Under the pieces are notes generated by a model that saw nothing but the letters and a program-made list of their open reading frames with translations, searched no databases and was not told the DNA's origin. DNA of 64,000 nucleotides, from the NCBI RefSeq assembly GCF_003751225.1, contig NZ_RJKE01000001.1:3720001-3784000 (forward strand). Direction: 5' to 3'. Source of the stretch: Actinocorallia herbida. Its GTDB lineage: Bacteria > Actinomycetota > Actinomycetes > Streptosporangiales > Streptosporangiaceae. Below are positions 59,745-64,000 of this stretch, piece by piece; positions within the stretch are counted from its first letter, which is position 1; every line of letters begins with the position of its first letter. Made by a program: the position numbers and the translations under genes.

Positions 59745-60149
59745 GATCCAGGTGCGTTCCTCCAGCGGCGCGGCGGGGCGATCGGTGCATCTCGGTGAGG
59801 GTGGTGGTGACGGCGGCGTGAGGGAGGTCGGGGAGGGCGGCGCGCAGGTCGCGGATGTCGATGAAGCCCTGGGGCGCTGGGGCGAGGAGCCGGTAGGCGG
59901 CGCGGATGCGGTCCTCGACGTCGAGGGTGCGGCCGCGCCGGGGAATGTCGGGGGAGTTCGCGGTCCAGTGGGCCACGGTGTCGGAGGCGATCCGCCCGGT
60001 CTCGGCGACGCGCCGGGCGAGCACGCCCAGGGCACGGGCCCACAGGGCGGCTCTACGGGTGCGCGGGCGGCCTTGTGTTCGGCGTCGGCCGCGGCGGCGC
60101 GCGCCTCCGCGGCGGAACGCCGTGTCCCGGCCGGTTCCACACGGGACAT
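59745..60149 (-). pseudogene. Probable frameshifted gene remnant
   Basis: From ATG 60149 the frame MSRVEPAGTRRSAAEARAAA looks like a helical N-terminus. After about 30 residues homology-like sequence continues in a second frame: RVAETGRIASDTVAHWTANS, TLDVEDRIRAAYRLLAPAPQ and GFIDIRDLRAALPDLPHAAV. The latter resembles a small winged-helix-type domain seen in several Streptomyces proteins. Apparently one frameshift and a damaged 3' end. Function unknown. A promoter-like, less GC-rich stretch follows at 59670-59740. Confidence 0.45.
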
Positions 60150-60180
60150 CGCGCACTCCGCGCCGGGTCGTGCTCATGGA

Positions 60181-60215
60181 CCCGGTGACGGGCTCTCGGA
60201 GAGCCCGTCACCGGG
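60181..60215. terminator. Strong hairpin, 16-bp arms
   Basis: CCCGGTGACGGGCTCT pairs perfectly with AGAGCCCGTCACCGGG around CGG. No intact gene ends beside it on either strand, which supports gene loss in this region. Confidence 0.85.
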
Positions 60216-60465
60216 GATCCCGCCGCCGGGCCGGGCCGGGGCGTGGGGTTCCGGGGGCCGGAGTGGCGGTGGCGGGGTGGTGAGAGAAGTCTGGCGCGGG
60301 GTGCGTTACTTAGGGCTACGAATGGTGACTTTGGGTGGGTTATGTTTTCCGGAGCGCGTCAGCACGTCTCGGGACGGGCGGGGGACGGAAGGGCCGTTCC
60401 GCGGCGTCCGGGTGAGCGGATTCGGGCCTTCGGCGCGCGGGGTTCCGGGGGGAGGCTGGTGCACG

Positions 60466-61185
60466 GTGTCGGGACTGCCGCGCCATGTGGCGTGCGTGAT
60501 GGACGGGAACGGGAGGTGGGCGGCGCGCCGGGAGCTGCCGCGGACGGCGGGGCACAAGGCCGCGGAGACGGCGATCATCGACGTCGTCGAGGCGGCGTAC
60601 GCGGCGGGCATCCCGTGGCTGAGCGTGTTCGCGTTCTCCACCGAGAACTGGCGGCGGCCCGACGGCGAGGTCGACTTCCTGATGGGGCTGGTCCGGCGGA
60701 CCATCCGCAAGCACGCGCTGGCGCTGCACGCGCGGGGGATCCGCTGCCGCTTCCTCGGCGACGCCGACCTCAGGATCCCCGCTGACCTCGCCCGGGACAT
60801 CGCCGACCTGACCACGCTGACCCGCGACAACACACGGATGACGCTGACCGTCGCCTTCGACCACGGCGGGCGGCGCGACATCGTGCGCGCCGCGCGGTCC
60901 CTCATCCGCAGCCGGGTGCCCGCCGAGCAGGTCACCGAGGCGAGCTTCGCCGACCACCTGCCCTATCCGGACACCCCCGACGTCGACCTGGTGATCCGCA
61001 CGTCGGGGGAGCACCGCATCTCCAACTTCATGCTCTGGCAGGTGGCCTACGCCGAATGGACGTTCCCGCAGGTCCTGTGGCCCGACTTCCGGGCCGCGGA
61101 CTTCCGGGACTGCCTCGACTCCTACCAGGGGCGCGATCGCCGCTTCGGCTCCGTTCGTGTACCGACTCCGACGGGAAAGGCATGA
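60466..61185 (+). CDS. uppS: cis-Prenyltransferase (isoprenyl diphosphate synthase, UppS family)
   Basis: 239 residues from GTG 60466 (GGAGG 10 nt upstream). All cis-prenyltransferase regions are present: CVMDGNGRWA with the catalytic Asp, AGHKAAE, LSVFAFSTENWRRP, and the C-terminal RTSGEHRISNFMLWQ then YAEWTF. Condenses isopentenyl diphosphate to a Z-prenyl diphosphate. May be the housekeeping undecaprenyl synthase or a second, short-chain enzyme; the adjacent MpaB-like oxygenase favours a dedicated role. Only one base separates the two genes. Confidence 0.92.
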   Translation: MSGLPRHVACVMDGNGRWAARRELPRTAGHKAAETAIIDVVEAAYAAGIPWLSVFAFSTENWRRPDGEVDFLMGLVRRTIRKHALALHARGIRCRFLGDADLRIPADLARDIADLTTLTRDNTRMTLTVAFDHGGRRDIVRAARSLIRSRVPAEQVTEASFADHLPYPDTPDVDLVIRTSGEHRISNFMLWQVAYAEWTFPQVLWPDFRAADFRDCLDSYQGRDRRFGSVRVPTPTGKA

Positions 61186-61186
61186 C

Positions 61187-62602
61187 ATGACCGAGACCGA
61201 CGCGCTCCTCGACGGCGCCTCCCTGCTCAAGAAGCTGTGCGGCGAGGCGAGGTGGGGGCTCGCCGCGACGCGCGCCAGCATCCTCGAGGCGGCGCACCCG
61301 CAGATCGGCGCGGCCCTGGTCGAGCACTCGACGTTCGTGGCGCATCCGTGGCGGCGGCTGCGCAACACCGTCGTCAGCACTCAGCGGATCGTCAGCGGCG
61401 ACGAGGGGACGCGCGACAAGGAGACGGCCCGGCTGAACCGGCTGCACGGGCGGATCTCCGGTACCGACTCCCATGGCCGCCCGTACGACGCGATGGATCC
61501 GGAGGCGCGCGCCTGGGTGGTGGCGTCGCTGTTCGAGTCGACGGTCACCATGTGCCGGCTGGGCGGGCAGCCCCTGGACAGGGAGGAGCAGGAGCAGCTC
61601 TACGCGGAGTTCCGCGCCTTTCTCGGCCATATGGGCGACGAGGACGGCGGCAGCCTGCCCGCCACCCTCGAGGAGTTCTGGCCCTACTACGACCGGACGA
61701 TCGAGGAGGGCCTGGAGAACACCGAGGCCGTGCACGCCGTGCTGTACCGGCTGTTCGCCGAGGTGCCCGCGCCGCCGCTGCTGCGCGAGCACCCCGCGGC
61801 GTGGGCGGCGATCCGCGCGCTCGCCGGTCCGGTGGCGACCGCGATCACCGTCGCGTCCCTGCCGGAGTCCTACCGGCGGCAGGCGTATCTCACCGCGGTC
61901 CCGGGCGCGGGCGTGCTCATGCACGGCGCCTATCTGACGGCCGGGCTCGCGACGCGGTTGCTGCCGTCGGCCTGGACCAGGACCGAGGTGCTCATGGACG
62001 TCCTGAACCTCGACTCCGGCGCCGTCTCGCCGGTGGTGGACTCGCTGCGCGACCACGCGGGGAAGGTCGGCGCCCTGGTGCGCCTGGTCGCCCCGCTGCC
62101 CGCGCGGTCCGGCGGCGACGGCTCGGCCCGCCGTTCGGCGGTGCGGTTCTTCGCCGAGGTCCTCGACCAGACCGGCGACGGCCATCTCGACTGGCCCGAC
62201 CTCGCCGCGATGGCCCGGGAGATCGCCTCCCGCCTCGACCTGGACGCCCAGGGCGAGGACCGCCTCTTCACCGCCTTCGCCGCCTGGTGGGACGAGCTGC
62301 GCACCGCCCTGGACGCCGACGGCGACGGCCGCATCGACGCCCACGAGTACGCCACCGCCACCACCCTCCCCGGCCGCGCCCTCATCGACATCGCCGAGGT
62401 CCTCTTCGACGCCGCGGACGCCGACGGCGACCAGGTCATCACCCCCGACGAGTACCGCGTCCTCTTCCGCACCACCTTCGACCACGACCCCTCCGCCGGC
62501 CCCGCCGCCCTCACCCGCAGCGCCTTCACCCGCGAGTTCCTCACCTTCATGGCGGGCCGCCACCACTCCGACGCCTACGACGACCTCCTCACCCGCACCT
62601 GA
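61187..62602 (+). CDS. DUF2236/MpaB-like oxygenase fused to EF-hand Ca2+-binding domain
   Basis: 471 residues from ATG 61187, preceded by GGAAAGG. Residues about 10-290 match DUF2236 (MpaB/rubber-oxygenase-like): ILEAAHPQIGAALVEHSTFV carries the conserved His residues, then HPWRRLRNTV. Residues about 315-470 hold EF-hands: DQTGDGHLDWPDL (near 325), DADGDGRIDAHEY (near 375) and DADGDQVITPDEY (near 408). MpaB cleaves a prenyl side chain in fungi; the fusion suggests Ca2+-controlled oxidation of a prenyl product. Coupled to the cis-prenyltransferase. Confidence 0.88.
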   Translation: MTETDALLDGASLLKKLCGEARWGLAATRASILEAAHPQIGAALVEHSTFVAHPWRRLRNTVVSTQRIVSGDEGTRDKETARLNRLHGRISGTDSHGRPYDAMDPEARAWVVASLFESTVTMCRLGGQPLDREEQEQLYAEFRAFLGHMGDEDGGSLPATLEEFWPYYDRTIEEGLENTEAVHAVLYRLFAEVPAPPLLREHPAAWAAIRALAGPVATAITVASLPESYRRQAYLTAVPGAGVLMHGAYLTAGLATRLLPSAWTRTEVLMDVLNLDSGAVSPVVDSLRDHAGKVGALVRLVAPLPARSGGDGSARRSAVRFFAEVLDQTGDGHLDWPDLAAMAREIASRLDLDAQGEDRLFTAFAAWWDELRTALDADGDGRIDAHEYATATTLPGRALIDIAEVLFDAADADGDQVITPDEYRVLFRTTFDHDPSAGPAALTRSAFTREFLTFMAGRHHSDAYDDLLTRT

Positions 62603-62623
62603 TCCCCGACGCCGAAGGGCCTG

Positions 62624-62655
62624 CCCGGGACCCTCCGCGCACGGAGGGTCCCGGG
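62624..62655 (+). terminator. Hairpin terminator
   Basis: CCCGGGACCCTCCG pairs perfectly with CGGAGGGTCCCGGG around CGCA, 21 nt after the oxygenase gene. Confidence 0.88.
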
Positions 62656-62739
62656 ACATCGTGGGACCGCTGCCCCTGGGGACCGGGATCGGTCCGCCCC
62701 TAACCTGGGCGCCGTCGTCGAGAACACGGGAGGAGATCC

Positions 62740-63345
62740 ATGGAATCGGGCGGGGTGGCGCGGCGGCTCGCGGAGTTCGCGCGGGTGCGGCTGGGCGGCA
62801 GGCCGGTGCCGGAGGACCTGCGGACGGTGCTGACGGAGACCTGGGAGGGCAGGCCGGGGCTCGTCGAGCAGCTGGGCGTGCGGATCCTCGAACCGGGCAC
62901 GACCCACGTCCTGATGGACCATTCCTACCTAAGCGCCGCCGACCGGGCGAATCCGGACCTGATGGCGAACGTCGCGGCGATGACGGAGACCGCGGAGTAC
63001 CTTCGCTTCGTCGTGGAGCTGGCCCAGGACTTCCTGCTCGGGTACTGGTTCCACCCGGCCGAGCCCGCGGACCGTCCGGCGCCCATCGTCCTCCTGGACA
63101 CCGAAGGCACCTACGAACCCATGCCGGGAGCGACCCTCACCGAGGCCGTCGTCTCGTACTGGGCGGGCCGCGATGACGGGACCTACGCGGACTACCGCGC
63201 CGAACTCGCCGCCCTGGGCCTTTCGCTGTCCCCGCGATCCCTGGCCGACCTCACCGAGCCCACGCTCGCCCTCCACCCCGAGGCATACCAGGACGCCCGG
63301 TACGCGGAGGCCATCGCACGTCTCCGGTCCGGGCCTACCGGGTGA
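62740..63345 (+). CDS. Hypothetical soluble protein
   Basis: 201 residues; GGAGG just before the ATG. No signal peptide or membrane helix. Visible blocks: VTVLTETWEGRPGLVEQLG-like N-terminal part (TWEGRPGLVEQLGVRILEPG), a central ETAEYLRFVVELAQDFLLGY, and LDTEGTYEPMPGATLTEAVV. The middle could form a SMI1/KNR4-like or immunity-type fold, but this is only an impression. Lone gene between two strong terminators. Confidence 0.8.
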   Translation: MESGGVARRLAEFARVRLGGRPVPEDLRTVLTETWEGRPGLVEQLGVRILEPGTTHVLMDHSYLSAADRANPDLMANVAAMTETAEYLRFVVELAQDFLLGYWFHPAEPADRPAPIVLLDTEGTYEPMPGATLTEAVVSYWAGRDDGTYADYRAELAALGLSLSPRSLADLTEPTLALHPEAYQDARYAEAIARLRSGPTG

Positions 63346-63364
63346 CCCGGCACCCCCGGACGCC

Positions 63365-63395
63365 GCCTCGGCCCGCCGCGGAGGCGGGCCGAGGC
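63365..63395 (+). terminator. Hairpin terminator
   Basis: GCCTCGGCCCGCC pairs perfectly with GGCGGGCCGAGGC around GCGGA, 20 nt after the hypothetical gene. Confidence 0.88.
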
Positions 63396-63469
63396 GTGTC
63401 GGAGAACCATTTCCGCTCTTTCGCGGAACGACCGGTGCGCCATTCGGCGAGCCGGGAAAGCGCAGGTGG

Positions 63470-63506
63470 GAAAATCAGATGACTTCCCCGGCCCTCGGGA
63501 TGCACC
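63470..63506 (+). promoter_or_regulatory. Promoter-like block upstream of tRNA-Trp, shared with tRNA-Gly at 18.9 kb
   Basis: GATGACTTCC, 10 nt, GGATGCA, about 20 nt before the tRNA, as ahead of the tRNA-Gly gene. 26 of 37 aligned bases match between the two loci. Confidence 0.6.
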
Positions 63507-63524
63507 ATGGACTCAGCACGACAG

Positions 63525-63596
63525 ATGGGCGTAGCTCAACGGTAGAGCGGCGGTCTCCAAAACCGCGCGTAGCAGGTTCGACTCCTGCCGCCCGTG
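63525..63596 (+). tRNA. tRNA-Trp(CCA)
   Basis: Acceptor ATGGGCG/CGCCCGT (one T-G pair), D arm GCTC-AACGGTA-GAGC, anticodon stem GCGGT/ACCGC around CTCCAAA (CCA at 63557-63559), variable GCGTA, T arm GCAGG-TTCGACT-CCTGC, discriminator G, as needed for tryptophan. No encoded CCA. First gene of a four-tRNA array. Confidence 0.9.
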
Positions 63597-63728
63597 CGCA
63601 TCACCCCACCCGAAGGCCGGAGTGAAGGGACCTATGCTCCGCCGCGAAGAAAGGCGCGGAAATGGAGGAATTCGTGCTGAGGATCGGTGCCGTGAGATAT
63701 TCGGCGGCCGTCGTCCTCGGTTCCACCG

Positions 63729-63801
63729 GCCTGTGTAGCTCAATGGAGAGAGCACCCGCTTACGAAGCGGACGGTTCCAGGTTCGAATCCTGGCGCGGGC
63801 G
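63729..63801 (+). tRNA. tRNA-Arg(ACG)
   Basis: Acceptor GCCTGTG/CGCGGGC (two G-T pairs), D arm GCTC-AATGGAGA-GAGC, anticodon loop TTACGAA (ACG at 63762-63764), T arm CCAGG-TTCGAAT-CCTGG, discriminator G. The anticodon stem has a C-A mismatch at its outer pair. The wobble A would be read as inosine after TadA editing. Confidence 0.88.
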
Positions 63802-63806
63802 CAGGA

Positions 63807-63843
63807 CCCATCGCATGAGGCTCTCCCGCTCCCGTGCGATGGG
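63807..63843. other. Hairpin between tRNA-Arg and tRNA-Met
   Basis: CCCATCGCA and TGCGATGGG, perfect 9-bp arms. Either a terminator or a processing signal in the tRNA transcript. Confidence 0.6.
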
Positions 63844-63851
63844 CCCGCCAT

Positions 63852-63927
63852 GGCGCGGTAGGGGAGCTCGGTCGTCCCCGCAGGCCTCATAAGCCTGAGA
63901 CCGCCGGTTCGAATCCGGCCCGCGCTT
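63852..63927 (+). tRNA. tRNA-Met(CAT), elongator-like, atypical ends
   Basis: Acceptor GGCGCGG/CCGCGCT (first pair G-T), D arm GGGG...CCCC, anticodon stem CAGGC/GCCTG around CTCATAA (CAT at 63888-63890), T arm GCCGG-TTCGAAT-CCGGC. It lacks the GGG/CCC anticodon-stem pairs of an initiator. Discriminator T instead of A and the G-T first pair are unusual. A tRNA-Ile2 with CAT anticodon cannot be ruled out. Confidence 0.75.
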
Positions 63928-63932
63928 CGCCA

Positions 63933-64000
63933 TCCGGTGTCGCCCAGTCGGCAGGGCAACGGGCTGTTAACCCGTCAGGCGCAGGTTCGAGCCCTGCCAC
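63933..64000 (+). tRNA. tRNA-Asn(GTT), cut by the window end
   Basis: 5' acceptor TCCGGTG, D arm GCCC-AGTCGGCA-GGGC, anticodon stem ACGGG/CCCGT around CTGTTAA (GTT at 63966-63968), T arm GCAGG-TTCGAGC-CCTGC, then CAC, which begins the matching 3' acceptor strand. Only about five nt are missing. Confidence 0.9.

Noticed and set aside
59500-61185. 561-codon open frame reaching the uppS stop
   Set aside because: Only the last 239 codons match a protein family and a good GTG start with RBS lies at 60466.
63852-63927. Initiator tRNA
   Set aside because: The anticodon stem lacks the three G-C pairs (GGG/CCC) of initiators.
63513-63959. 148-codon minus-strand frame
   Set aside because: It is antisense to three tRNA genes.

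Overview
The window is very GC-rich, with GTG/TTG starts, 1-4 nt start/stop overlaps and long antisense open frames. It carries actinobacterial hallmarks: a complete mce lipid-import operon with yrbE permeases, a mycofactocin-type SDR, an F420-type luciferase-like oxidoreductase with a KstR-like steroid box, and many TetR regulators. I infer a chromosomal segment of a filamentous actinomycete, perhaps Streptosporangiales/Thermomonosporaceae. The genus is a guess from gene content, not proven.

Layout. (1) 1-5.7 kb: a molybdenum hydroxylase operon (large subunit cut by the window edge, FAD subunit, 2Fe-2S subunit, CoxG-like protein), then a mycofactocin-type SDR and an XdhC-type maturation factor. 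(2) 5.7-8.8 kb: a two-gene module of a small membrane protein and a 912-residue P-loop/Sel1-like ATPase sharing an RTKG[D/S] motif. (3) 8.9-18.9 kb: the operon yrbEA-yrbEB-mceA-B-C-D-E-F plus a Mce-associated protein, divergent from a TetR gene, with two palindromic operators between them. (4) 18.9-19.8 kb: an atypical tRNA-Gly and a ClpX-type zinc-finger/HTH protein behind two inverted repeats. (5) 19.8-26.4 kb: an acyl-CoA beta-oxidation operon (two ACADs, MaoC hydratase, two SDRs), its divergent TetR gene and an esterase with a related operator. (6) 26.5-39.5 kb: mixed genes, including a KstR-box LLM/NTF2-like pair, prpE, an SDR/TetR pair around three copies of one palindrome, a histidine-kinase-like ATPase and an acyltransferase. 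(7) 39.7-47.2 kb: a decayed ilvD, an LmrB-like efflux gene with an apparent leader-peptide/terminator attenuator, an IS5-like remnant, and a cobalamin riboswitch ahead of a 2Fe-2S protein. (8) 47.2-51.1 kb: a heme/copper module (DyP peroxidase, PCuAC chaperone, PepSY protein, membrane protein). (9) 51.3-62.7 kb: a lectin-like secreted protein, a GDYXXLXY/DUF2157 pair, a membrane-anchored NDH-2-like enzyme with an internally repeated membrane partner, a large phosphatase-like membrane protein, and a cis-prenyltransferase followed by a DUF2236/MpaB-like oxygenase with EF-hands. (10) 63.5-64 kb: a compact tRNA array, Trp-Arg-Met-Asn, with Asn cut by the window end.

Functional themes are uptake and oxidation of lipids or steroids (mce, ACAD/MaoC/SDR, LLM, prpE), redox enzymes with unusual cofactors (Mo, mycofactocin, F420, heme, 2Fe-2S), and local TetR control with visible palindromic operators. 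The points most worth a second look are the efflux attenuator (about 41.74-41.90 kb), the RTKG-motif ATPase/membrane pair (5.7-8.8 kb), two atypical tRNAs sharing a promoter-like block 45 kb apart, the prenyltransferase/EF-hand oxygenase pair, and the broken ilvD.
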